In this document: positions 1 through 6,094 of the stretch, one piece after another
How positions within the stretch are numbered: the stretch's first letter is position 1
Layout of the letters: every line of letters starts with the position of its first letter
Assembly: GCA_017428805.1 (NCBI GenBank)
Contig: JAFRQC010000066.1
Span: forward strand, 1 to 19,156
DNA length: 19,156 nucleotides
Source: Prevotella sp.
GTDB taxonomy: Bacteria > Bacteroidota > Bacteroidia > Bacteroidales > Bacteroidaceae
Direction: 5' to 3'
Notes under the pieces: model-generated
Databases searched by the model: none
Seen by the model: the letters and a program-made list of their open reading frames with translations, nothing else
What the model was told of the DNA's origin: nothing
Program-made: the position numbers and the translations under genes

Positions 1-46
1 TCTGTTGCAAGTTCAATTGTAAATCTTTAAACTCTTCTTTTGTCAT
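1..46 (-). CDS. 5' end of a leftward gene, possibly IS66-type accessory ORF (partial)
   Basis: Only the first 15 codons are in the window, beginning MTKEEFKDLQLNLQQ from an ATG at 46. A good promoter (87-117) lies about 37 nt upstream, which makes this a real start. The 'MTKEEF...LQ' opening resembles the short accessory protein (TnpA/Orf1) of Bacteroidetes IS66 elements, which is a small DNA-binding protein. That is a recollection of the family, not a proof, and 15 residues cannot settle it. The rest of the gene lies beyond the left edge. Confidence 0.45.
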   Translation of the reverse strand, partial: MTKEEFKDLQLNLQQ

Positions 47-56
47 GATACAATAA

Positions 57-111
57 CAGTTGTAGTTATGTGCACTATTGCGCTTGCAAAGGTACAACGA
101 AACTACAACTG
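57..111. repeat. 11-bp perfect inverted repeat spanning a promoter
   Basis: CAGTTGTAGTT at 57-67 is the exact reverse complement of AACTACAACTG at 101-111. The right arm lies between the -33 and -7 elements of the leftward promoter and the left arm lies about 13 nt downstream of the expected transcription start. Since one arm is upstream of the start, this cannot fold as an RNA hairpin. An operator, or the end of a mobile element, fits better. The spacer is 33 nt. Confidence 0.5.
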
Positions 112-117
112 CTACAA
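87..117 (-). promoter_or_regulatory. Bacteroidetes promoter of the left-edge gene
   Basis: On the minus strand the -7 element TACCTTTG (87-94) is preceded after exactly 20 nt by TTG (115-117). This matches the Bacteroidetes primary sigma factor consensus. The predicted transcript starts near position 83, giving a leader of about 37 nt before the ATG at 46. Confidence 0.65.
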
Positions 118-182
118 CGTGTATTTCTACGAATGCTTACTTTCCAGAGGCTTTCTTTTTTGATCAGTTTTAATTTCAAATT

Positions 183-204
183 GTTGATTTTTACTCAAAT
201 CAAC
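183..204. terminator. AT-rich hairpin, possible terminator
   Basis: GTTGATTT (183-190) and AAATCAAC (197-204) form a perfect 8-bp stem with a 6-nt loop. On the plus strand a run of six T follows almost at once. On the minus strand the hairpin overlaps the stop codon of the small ORF ending at 195. The stem is AT-rich and therefore weak. Confidence 0.35.
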
Positions 205-419
205 ATTTTTTGCCATTTCTCATTATTTATTTTATTGACTATTTTCTTGATATTATGCGTCACTGAAAGATCAACGCTCAGCTTTTGACTATAGGCGAAC
301 GGTCTTTTGGCTATAACCTTTAGACGAACCAAGCACAAGCGTAAATTCTTTTGGACTGAGACTGAGGCTACTATCTCCGCCTCCAAAAGGGCGGTACAGT
401 AACGGCATAGCATCGGCAT
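195..419 (-). CDS. Doubtful 74-aa hypothetical protein
   Basis: An open frame runs from ATG at 419 to TGA at 195; a second ATG lies two codons inside. The translation begins MPMLCRYCTALLEAE, is rich in K, R, L and V, and has no recognisable domain, signal peptide or membrane segment. In its favour, a consensus minus-strand promoter (672-702) points at it and a hairpin lies at its end. Against it, the leader would be about 250 nt, the frame contains internal quasi-repeats, and composition drifts toward AT at the 3' end. It may instead be part of a noncoding interspersed element. Confidence 0.2.
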   Translation of the reverse strand: MPMLCRYCTALLEAEIVASVSVQKNLRLCLVRLKVIAKRPFAYSQKLSVDLSVTHNIKKIVNKINNEKWQKMLI

Positions 420-429
420 AGTTTTACGC

Positions 430-499
430 AAACATAGCCGCCCGCAACAGATTGTAAATCAATGGTTTAATTACAAAGGCATCACGGGCGGCAATGTTT
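430..499. repeat. Strong GC-rich inverted repeat / hairpin
   Basis: AAACATAGCCGCCCG (430-444) and CGGGCGGCAATGTTT (485-499) are reverse complements with one mismatch in 15. Inside the 40-nt loop a second pair, TTGTAA (452-457) and TTACAA (471-476), can stack to give a nested stem. On the plus strand the right arm runs into TATAAATTTTT, so it could terminate rightward transcripts. It is far more GC-rich than its surroundings, which suggests a mobile miniature element or structured RNA. Confidence 0.5.
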
Positions 500-599
500 T
501 ATAAATTTTTAGGGGTTCAGCGTCAATTTGGGTGACAAATAGTTCTTACAATTGTTAACTATATATCTGATAATCAACACATTAGTTAACATTATAAAG

Positions 600-630
600 T
601 TGTAGATGTGCGTATTTTTTTGTATCTTTG
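600..630 (+). promoter_or_regulatory. Rightward consensus promoter without an evident gene
   Basis: TTG (600-602), exactly 20 nt, then TATCTTTG (623-630) matches the Bacteroidetes consensus. The predicted start is near 634. No convincing coding region follows. The transcript would run toward the facing promoter at 672-702 and antisense to the broken regulator at 721-939. Confidence 0.5.
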
Positions 631-683
631 TATGTGCGAAAAAGAACAAAAAAGCGCCCATCTACAGGGTGCAAAGATACAAA
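601..683. repeat. Interleaved inverted repeats joining two facing promoters
   Basis: TGTAGATGTGCG (601-612) pairs with CGCCCATCTACA (655-666), 11 of 12 positions. TTTGTATCTTTG (619-630) pairs with CAAAGATACAAA (672-683), 12 of 12. The order is A-B-A'-B', so the two pairs interlock. In the RNA made from the minus promoter the A'/A arms would form a stem at the extreme 5' end. Confidence 0.5.
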
Positions 684-702
684 GAAATCTGGACTCTCGC
701 AA
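672..702 (-). promoter_or_regulatory. Leftward consensus promoter just after the broken regulator gene
   Basis: On the minus strand TTG (700-702), exactly 20 nt, then TATCTTTG (672-679). The predicted start is near 668. It lies about 20 nt beyond the premature stop of the truncated regulator and drives transcription toward the hairpins and small ORF at 195-499. Its sudden appearance there suggests a junction between old chromosomal sequence and an inserted unit near 705-720. Confidence 0.55.
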
Positions 703-720
703 GTAATTGGCCAGATAAAA

Positions 721-939
721 TCACGTGTGAAGGAAATACGTCGGCAGATACCACAAGTGGCACAAGGCAATGGTGGCAAAGAAGGCAGCAGTCCATCGGC
801 GCAGACGCACCGGCGGCGTAATGTCAGGGGCAATGCCATTACTCCGACGAAACAGCAGATAGCAACAAGCGTTCAAACACAGCATTGCCACTGATGCATA
901 AAACATTAAAAAAATCTCTTCCTGGATCTGATCATGCAT
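721..939 (-). pseudogene. 5' remnant of a membrane-anchored regulator gene
   Basis: The frame from ATG at 939 encodes about 72 residues: a hydrophobic segment (about residues 10-28), a short charged loop with 'DITPPVRLRRW', and a second hydrophobic segment (about 50-68), then a stop. This resembles the first two membrane spans of Prevotella/Bacteroides regulators with an N-terminal multi-span membrane region and a C-terminal helix-turn-helix. That resemblance is from memory. Everything after 'WYLPTYFLHT' is missing: no further membrane spans or HTH can be found in any frame downstream, so this is called a truncated gene. It still has a plausible promoter of its own (960-990). Confidence 0.5.
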
Positions 940-959
940 GCTTGATTATCTTTTGCGTG

Positions 960-990
960 CAAAAGTACTACATTTTAATCTCCTTGCCAC
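960..990 (-). promoter_or_regulatory. Promoter of the truncated regulator gene
   Basis: On the minus strand TACTTTTG (960-967) fits TAnnTTTG, with GTG in place of TTG 20 nt upstream (988-990). It overlaps the 3' end of the guanine deaminase gene. The transcript would start near 956, leaving a leader of about 17 nt before the ATG at 939. Confidence 0.4.
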
Positions 991-2260
991 GGCAGAAGCG
1001 GTGCATTATCTGGCGGTCATCCCCAAGATAGATGTACCGCTCTAAGCGTTCTAAGAGTGTGTAGTTGTCGTGATTCAGGTCGCGGTCGTCGATGACGAGG
1101 GCATCGAACTCATACCCTGGTTCGAAGCTTCCCACGCGGCCGAAGAAACTGCCTCCTGACTTCGTGGCAATCCAGAAAGCCTCGGACAGGCTGAGAAACG
1201 GCCGCTCGTGATTCTGCTGATAGTGCATCTTGCTCACCTGGATAGCATAGACCATCATGCGGAAGATGTTCAGGTCGTGGCCGCCGCTGATGTCACTGCC
1301 GAGACCGACGGGCAGCCCTTCGTCGAGGAACCGACGGACGGGGGCCATGCCTGAAGCCACGTTGAAGTTCGACGTAGGACAGTGGGCCACCATCACACCA
1401 CGTCGTTTCATCAGTTCCAGTTCCTCGCCATCGGTCCACACGCAATGGGCCATCACAGTGGGCGTCTGTCCGAAGAGGCCGTAACGGTCGTAGGCATCGC
1501 CGTAGCAGGTACTGTCAGGCTCCAACGTCTTGACAAGGGCGATCTCGTCTTTGTTCTCAGAGAGGTGCGACTGCACTGGCAACTGGTATTTGTCAGCCAG
1601 CCGGCCACAGGCACGGAGCATCTCCGGCGAACAGGAAGGGATGAAGCGGGGGGTGACGATGGGGCGGACGAGAGGAGTCAGGAGACAGGAGTCAGGAGAC
1701 AGTAGTGAAGAATTTGCTTCCGCAATTAAGGATTCTTGACCTTGGGTGTAGGCTTCGACCGATTCGGAGAGTCCTTCGGGACAGTTGCGGTTCATAGCCA
1801 CCTTGCCCACCAGCGCGCCCATGCCTGACTCCTGGAAGAGTTGCATCAGCAGACGGGTGCTCTCAGTATGGATCGTTGCGAAGACACAGGCCCGCATGGT
1901 GCCGAAACGCCAGAGGTCGCGGACAAAGCGGCGATACATCCGCCCGGCATAGTCCAGACTGGCAAATTTCATTTCCTCGGGGAAGGTGTAGTTCTGGAGC
2001 CAGGGCAGCAGTTCGAGATCCATCGCGATGCCCTGATTACGATACTGCGGAGCATGCACGTGCAGGTCGTTCATGGCGGGGATCAGCAGACAGTCGCCGA
2101 AATCGATGACTTCTGCATCCTGACTGTCTAATGATGCCAGATCCGAAGCCACGCCCGTCACAAGACCGTCGGCATCGACGGCGACATATCCGTTTTCCAG
2201 CACTTCGAAACGGCTCTGCTCCTTGGTATAAAGGATATGGGCCTTGTAGATCTTCTTCAT
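968..2260 (-). CDS. guaD: Guanine deaminase
   Basis: This 430-aa amidohydrolase hydrolyses guanine to xanthine and ammonia in purine salvage, in the cytosol, with one zinc ion. The metal-binding HxH is in 'HVHAPQ' (H67, H69). 'MNRNCP' (156-161) and 'PIVTPRF' (200-206) are signatures of guanine deaminase rather than of other amidohydrolases. The remaining ligands and catalytic residues are in 'SHLSE' (H232), 'AHCVW' (H272) and 'GSDISGG' (D323). All key residues are present. The ATG at 2260 overlaps the stop of the upstream gene (ATGA), suggesting translational coupling. An oddity is residues 187-196 (LSPDSCLLTP), encoded by a tandem heptamer array and absent from the family pattern. They sit in the loop just before the PIVTPRF strand. 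Confidence 0.93.
   Translation of the reverse strand: MKKIYKAHILYTKEQSRFEVLENGYVAVDADGLVTGVASDLASLDSQDAEVIDFGDCLLIPAMNDLHVHAPQYRNQGIAMDLELLPWLQNYTFPEEMKFASLDYAGRMYRRFVRDLWRFGTMRACVFATIHTESTRLLMQLFQESGMGALVGKVAMNRNCPEGLSESVEAYTQGQESLIAEANSSLLSPDSCLLTPLVRPIVTPRFIPSCSPEMLRACGRLADKYQLPVQSHLSENKDEIALVKTLEPDSTCYGDAYDRYGLFGQTPTVMAHCVWTDGEELELMKRRGVMVAHCPTSNFNVASGMAPVRRFLDEGLPVGLGSDISGGHDLNIFRMMVYAIQVSKMHYQQNHERPFLSLSEAFWIATKSGGSFFGRVGSFEPGYEFDALVIDDRDLNHDNYTLLERLERYIYLGDDRQIMHRFCRGKEIKM
1674..1701. repeat. In-frame heptamer array inside guaD
   Basis: Two exact copies of a 14-bp unit, itself two heptamers GGAGTCA/GGAGACA differing at one base. The first 20 bases (1674-1693) recur exactly, in inverted orientation, at 12554-12573 between the nitroreductase and kdsC genes. 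The array encodes residues 187-196 of guanine deaminase. Confidence 0.85.
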
Positions 2261-3414
2261 CGCAGATATTTGTAATAGTACCAGTAGGTGCCGTGATACT
2301 GGTCCTCTACCCTGCCCTGCCGCTCCGTGGCATTGGGGAAGCGCGACTCCAGTTCCTGCAGGTTGCGCCAGTCTTCGTCGGTGACGGCGTGATGATAGAC
2401 CACCACGGGGTTGGAACGGGAATGGGTGTAGAGCACGAGCGCCTCGCGGTAGTGTTTCGGCAGATGGTCGTCGAGGGGATAGTATTTGCCGATCTCACGG
2501 GCGAAATGGTCTATCTGACGGTCGATGAGCAAGCCGCAGAGCTTGTAGTCTACCACCTGCCGCGGCACGATGCTGTCCCGGCGCTCCAGCAGATCGAGGA
2601 AGTGCATGGGCGTCATAGCTTCTGCGGGCCGACCGCCGAGGAACTTATAGAGGCTGTCTTCGGGACAGTAGTACATCCGCGTGCGTCCGCTGGTGGTCAG
2701 CATCTGCTCCACGTTGGCCGAGATGGGATATTCAAACAGCTTCTCGCCCAGGGCGTTCTGCCGAGCCAGGGCATACATGCGCAGCATGAGCAGGTTGGCA
2801 TCGCTCTCCAACGATTCTTTGCCCACCTCGAGGGCCTTCTGGTATTTGCCGTCGGCCAGCAGCGTCTCGGTCTGCATGCGGTAGTGATAGACGGCATTGG
2901 TGTTGCCTATCCAAGCCACGCAGATGATCTGCACAGCCATCATCAGGGCATTGATCCACATGGGGCGCGAGAAGAGCGAGTAGTCGCGGTCGGACTCCAC
3001 CTCCTGTGCGAGTTTAGCGATCCAGGCGACGGCTCCCCACACCAACAGCACCAGCACGGGCAGCACCCAGATCCACAGGCTCACACCGTCGCCGCTTTCT
3101 ATCTGCTGACTGACCTCAGAGACGAGGGCCAGCAGCATCATCGAGGGGACATAGGTGAGTGCGTGCGACCGCTTCTTCAGTTTGAAGAAACCATTGATCA
3201 CCAACTGCACCAGCATCAGCACGCCGGTGATGATGAGCGTGCCCAAGACGGGATTGTACTGTGTCAGCCCGCCGCTGAGCACGTGCTGTGTCATAGCCAG
3301 CTGGTCTGCCTGGAAGAAGAAGAGCCAGCAGAAGGAGAACAAGAGAAAAACGATAGCACACATCACACGGATGGTGACGGTGCTACCGTTTATCAAGGGA
3401 TGGTTGTAGTTCAT
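2257..3414 (-). CDS. Multi-span membrane protein with soluble C-terminal half, function unknown
   Basis: This 385-aa protein has hydrophobic segments at about residues 15-36, 55-78, 110-135 and 150-175, so it sits in the inner membrane. A soluble region of about 200 residues follows; 'LLADGKYQKALEVGKESLESDANLL' within it (written here with residues in the order seen) resembles a TPR helix pair. It recalls Bacteroidetes proteins of the DUF6057 type, but I cannot confirm that, and no catalytic motif is visible. The stop overlaps the guaD start by 4 nt (ATGA). Upstream only 19 nt separate its start from the glgB stop, so the three genes are probably cotranscribed. Nothing in the sequence ties it to guanine or glycogen metabolism except position. 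Confidence 0.75.
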   Translation of the reverse strand: MNYNHPLINGSTVTIRVMCAIVFLLFSFCWLFFFQADQLAMTQHVLSGGLTQYNPVLGTLIITGVLMLVQLVINGFFKLKKRSHALTYVPSMMLLALVSEVSQQIESGDGVSLWIWVLPVLVLLVWGAVAWIAKLAQEVESDRDYSLFSRPMWINALMMAVQIICVAWIGNTNAVYHYRMQTETLLADGKYQKALEVGKESLESDANLLMLRMYALARQNALGEKLFEYPISANVEQMLTTSGRTRMYYCPEDSLYKFLGGRPAEAMTPMHFLDLLERRDSIVPRQVVDYKLCGLLIDRQIDHFAREIGKYYPLDDHLPKHYREALVLYTHSRSNPVVVYHHAVTDEDWRNLQELESRFPNATERQGRVEDQYHGTYWYYYKYLR

Positions 3415-3415
3415 T

Positions 3416-3429
3416 GAACTTTGAACTTT
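3416..3429. repeat. Heptamer pair in the glgB-membrane protein spacer
   Basis: GAACTTT occurs twice in tandem and makes up most of the 19-nt spacer. It belongs to the same class of short arrays found elsewhere in the window. Confidence 0.6.
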
Positions 3430-3433
3430 ATGA

Positions 3434-5584
3434 TTACACCTTGCGGAGGACGACGGCGGAGCGGGCGGGGATGTAGAGTTTCAGCCACTCCTTGCGGTCA
3501 TTGACATACAACGGGTCGAAGTTCGTGTAGTGCGTCATCGAGTCGTCAGCGAAGCCGTTGCCGCCGAAGTCCTTCGAGTCGGTGTTCAGCACCACCTCGT
3601 ATGAGCCCGTGGGCACGAGGAAGCCGTAGTCGGTGTAAGAGCGTGTCGGCGAGAAGTTGAACACGAAGACGAGGTCGCCGCGCATGAAGCAGAGCACCTG
3701 GTCGCCATCGTCGTGCCAGATCTCGGTGACGGGCGTGTCCTGGAAGTTCTTCTGCGACTTGATGACCTTCAGCATCTCACGGTCGAAGTCACCGAGCCAG
3801 TGGTAGCAGAGATCCTTGTTATCGACGAGGTTCCACTGACGGCGGGCGTACTTGTATGACCAGCCGTTACCCTCACGCGGGAAGTCGATCCACTCGGGAT
3901 GGCCGAACTCATTACCCATGAAGTTCAGGTAGCCGCCGTTGATGGCCGCAGCGGTCACCAGTCGGATCATCTTGTGCATGGCGATACCGCGCTGGGCCAT
4001 ATCGTTGACATCCTTCTTGGCGAAGTGCCAGTACATATCGGCGTCGATAAGGCGGAAGATGATGGTCTTGTCGCCCACGAGTGCTTGGTCGTGCGACTCG
4101 CAGTATGAGATAGTCTTCTCGTCGGGACGACGGTTCTTGACCTCCCAGAAGATGGAGCACACGTTGATGTCCTCATCGCGTACCTCTTTAATAGTCTTGA
4201 TCCAGTAGTCGGGGATGTTCATGGCCATACGGTAGTCGAAGCCGTAGCCGCCGTCCTCGAACTTCGCAGCGAGTCCGGGCATACCGGATACTTCCTCGGC
4301 GATGGTGATGGCGTTGGGGTTCACCTCGTGGATGAGCTTGTTGGCGAGCGTCAGGTAGCAGATGGCATTGTCGTCCTCGTGACCGTTGAAGTAGTCGCCG
4401 TAGCCGCCGAAGGCCTCTCCCAGTCCGTGTGAGTAGTAGAGCATCGAGGTGACACCGTCGAAACGGAAGCCGTCGAAGTGGTATTCCTCGAGCCAGTACT
4501 TACAGTTGGAGAGCAGGAAGTGGAGCACGTCGTCCTTGCCGTAGTCGAAGCAGAGCGAGTCCCAGGCGGGATGCTCGTGACGGTCGCCGGGATAGAAGAA
4601 CTGGTTCGGGTCGCCACAGAGGTTGCCGAGTCCTTCCACCTCGTTCTTCACGGCGTGGGAGTGTACGATATCCATAATGACGGCGATGCCCTTCTGATGG
4701 GCGGTGTCGATGAGTTCCTTCAGTTCCTCGGGCGTGCCGAAACGGCTGGAGGGAGCGAAGAACGACGACACGTGGTAGCCGAAGGAGCCGTAGTAGGGAT
4801 GCTCCTGAATGGCCATCACCTGGATGCAGTTGTAGCCGTCCTTGATGACGCGCGGCAGCACGTTGTCCTTGAACTCGGTATAGGTGCCCACCTTCTCGGC
4901 ATCCTGTCCCATACCCACGTGGCACTCGTAGATGAGCAGCGGGTTCTTCTTGGGCTTGAAGGTCTTCTTCTTGAACACGTAGGGCTTCTCGGGGTTCCAC
5001 ACCTGGGCAGAGAAGATCTTCGTCTGATCGTCCTGCACCACACGCTGGCACCAGGCGGGGATGCGCTCGCCCTCACCGCCGTTCCACTTCACCTTCATCT
5101 TATAGAGCTGGCCGTGCTTCAGGGCTTTCTCCGAGAGCTTCAGCTCCCAGTTGTCCGTACCGGCGATGCGCTTGCAGCGGTATTTATCGTTCTCCTGCCA
5201 GTTGTTGAAGTCACCGATCAGGTAGATGTCGGTGGCGTTGGGCGCCCACTCACGGAACACCCAGCCCTTCGGCAGTTTGTGGAGGCCGAAGTAGAGATGA
5301 CCGGTGGCGAAGTCGGAGAGTTTCTTCTTGCCGTTCTGCGTCAGCTGGTTGATCTTCCACACGGCGTGGTCGTGACGTCCGCGGATGGCGTCCTCAAAGG
5401 GTTCCAGCCAACCGTCGTTACGCACCAGTCCGATATGCGGATTCTCGGGAGTTTGGGCTTTGAGCTTTGGGCTTTGAGCTTTGGGCTTTGACTTTGCCGC
5501 AGTTTTCTTGACGGCAGTTTTCTTCGGGGCTACAGCTTTCTTCGGGGCAGCCTTCTTTGCGGGAGTTTCTTTCTTCGTTGCCAT
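3434..5584 (-). CDS. glgB: 1,4-alpha-glucan (glycogen) branching enzyme with a basic N-terminal tail
   Basis: This 716-aa GH13 enzyme cuts alpha-1,4 glucan chains and rejoins them through alpha-1,6 bonds to branch glycogen. Order of parts: basic tail (1-48), CBM48-type domain ('REWAPNATDIYLIGDFNNW', about 111-129), catalytic barrel, and C-terminal beta domain. Catalytic residues are the nucleophile D376 in 'GFRFDGVTSM', the acid/base E430 in 'TIAEEVSGMPG', and D499 in 'CESHDQALVGDKT'. The spacing and 'VTSMLYYSHGL' match the eukaryote-like GH13_8 branch common in Bacteroidetes. The tail is unusual: residues 1-31 are almost all A, K, P and T, like a histone H1 tail, and residues 32-44 come from a heptamer array. 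The first conserved residue is near 50, so a later start is conceivable, but no in-frame Met is available there. Confidence 0.93.
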   Translation of the reverse strand: MATKKETPAKKAAPKKAVAPKKTAVKKTAAKSKPKAQSPKLKAQTPENPHIGLVRNDGWLEPFEDAIRGRHDHAVWKINQLTQNGKKKLSDFATGHLYFGLHKLPKGWVFREWAPNATDIYLIGDFNNWQENDKYRCKRIAGTDNWELKLSEKALKHGQLYKMKVKWNGGEGERIPAWCQRVVQDDQTKIFSAQVWNPEKPYVFKKKTFKPKKNPLLIYECHVGMGQDAEKVGTYTEFKDNVLPRVIKDGYNCIQVMAIQEHPYYGSFGYHVSSFFAPSSRFGTPEELKELIDTAHQKGIAVIMDIVHSHAVKNEVEGLGNLCGDPNQFFYPGDRHEHPAWDSLCFDYGKDDVLHFLLSNCKYWLEEYHFDGFRFDGVTSMLYYSHGLGEAFGGYGDYFNGHEDDNAICYLTLANKLIHEVNPNAITIAEEVSGMPGLAAKFEDGGYGFDYRMAMNIPDYWIKTIKEVRDEDINVCSIFWEVKNRRPDEKTISYCESHDQALVGDKTIIFRLIDADMYWHFAKKDVNDMAQRGIAMHKMIRLVTAAAINGGYLNFMGNEFGHPEWIDFPREGNGWSYKYARRQWNLVDNKDLCYHWLGDFDREMLKVIKSQKNFQDTPVTEIWHDDGDQVLCFMRGDLVFVFNFSPTRSYTDYGFLVPTGSYEVVLNTDSKDFGGNGFADDSMTHYTNFDPLYVNDRKEWLKLYIPARSAVVLRKV
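5455..5491. repeat. In-frame heptamer array in the glgB tail
   Basis: GGGCTTT and GAGCTTT alternate (5455-5482), followed by a fifth heptamer and a degenerate sixth. The units differ by one G/A change. Read on the minus strand the array encodes about residues 32-44 of the branching enzyme, giving the repeated pattern K-A-Q-(S/T)-P. Confidence 0.85.
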
Positions 5585-5599
5585 AGATATATTTACGAT

Positions 5600-6049
5600 T
5601 TATTGTACTTTCACTTTGAAGATGGCTTTTTTGATCTCGGGTTCATCGATGATGCAGGGAGCGTGACCGTCCTCGGGGAAGAAGATGGCCATCAGACCGG
5701 GATCGAGCGTCACATAGTCCTGAGCCTTCGTGTCGCCATACTTCGTGATGTCCTTCTCTTCGTTATACTCGAAGGGAGGGAGATCGCTGAGCGGTGTGTA
5801 GCCGAAGGTCTCGGCACAGGAAATGGGGATCTGGATGTCGATCATCTTAATGTGGGTTTCCAGGAAAGCGGTGTCCTTCGTGCGCTGCTTGGCTACCTGC
5901 AGGTTCAGGAAGACATCATCCCCCTTGATGGAATACTTGCCGGGCTCCAGCGTCTGGAGATCGTTGGCTTTGAGGAATGCGACTACGTCGGCAAACAGCG
6001 GATTCAGTTCCACGTAGTCACTCAACTTGTCAATCGTGTCAATAATCAT
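5600..6049 (-). CDS. YhcH/YjgK/YiaL (TabA/NanQ) family cupin
   Basis: This 149-aa single-domain protein has the usual length and signature of the YhcH/YjgK/YiaL family. The putative metal-binding residues are visible as 'ETHIKMIDIQ' (E64, H66, D71, Q73) and 'PEDGHAP' (H129). Characterised relatives include NanQ, an N-acetylneuraminate anomerase, and TabA, a biofilm-linked protein. Family members are therefore thought to act on sugar anomers, but the substrate here is unknown. There is no signal peptide, so it is cytosolic. The gene lies 15 nt upstream of glgB and 39 nt downstream of the MORN gene on the same strand, so cotranscription is likely. A role in sugar metabolism is inferred from family and neighbours only. 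Confidence 0.85.
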   Translation of the reverse strand: MIIDTIDKLSDYVELNPLFADVVAFLKANDLQTLEPGKYSIKGDDVFLNLQVAKQRTKDTAFLETHIKMIDIQIPISCAETFGYTPLSDLPPFEYNEEKDITKYGDTKAQDYVTLDPGLMAIFFPEDGHAPCIIDEPEIKKAIFKVKVQ

Positions 6050-6063
6050 AAGCTTTTTATTTA

Positions 6064-6094
6064 ATTGTCAATTATCAATTGTCCATTATCAATT
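6064..6094. repeat. Heptamer array at the end of the MORN gene
   Basis: ATTGTCA, ATTATCA, ATTGTCC, ATTATCA and ATT follow in tandem; alternate units differ by one G/A change. The array fills most of the spacer before the YhcH-family gene and overlaps the stop codon (6089-6091) of the MORN gene. Confidence 0.75.

Larger units (their letters stand above)
118..599. other. AT-rich accessory stretch without a confident gene
   Basis: This stretch separates the left-edge gene from the promoter pair at 600-702. It contains a doubtful 74-codon minus-strand ORF (195-419), an AT-rich hairpin (183-204), a GC-rich hairpin (430-499) and a 22-nt periodic motif: TATAG followed by YCAAAAG appears twice on the minus strand near 285-320, and CCAAAAGA recurs near 347-354. 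No transposase, tRNA or complete domain-bearing protein could be found. It reads as a degenerate mobile or interspersed element. Confidence 0.4.

Noticed and set aside
606..894. Two overlapping plus-strand ORFs after the rightward promoter
   Set aside because: One begins before the predicted transcript start and the other would start with a TTG inside the -7 box. Both run antisense to the truncated regulator and have low-complexity translations.
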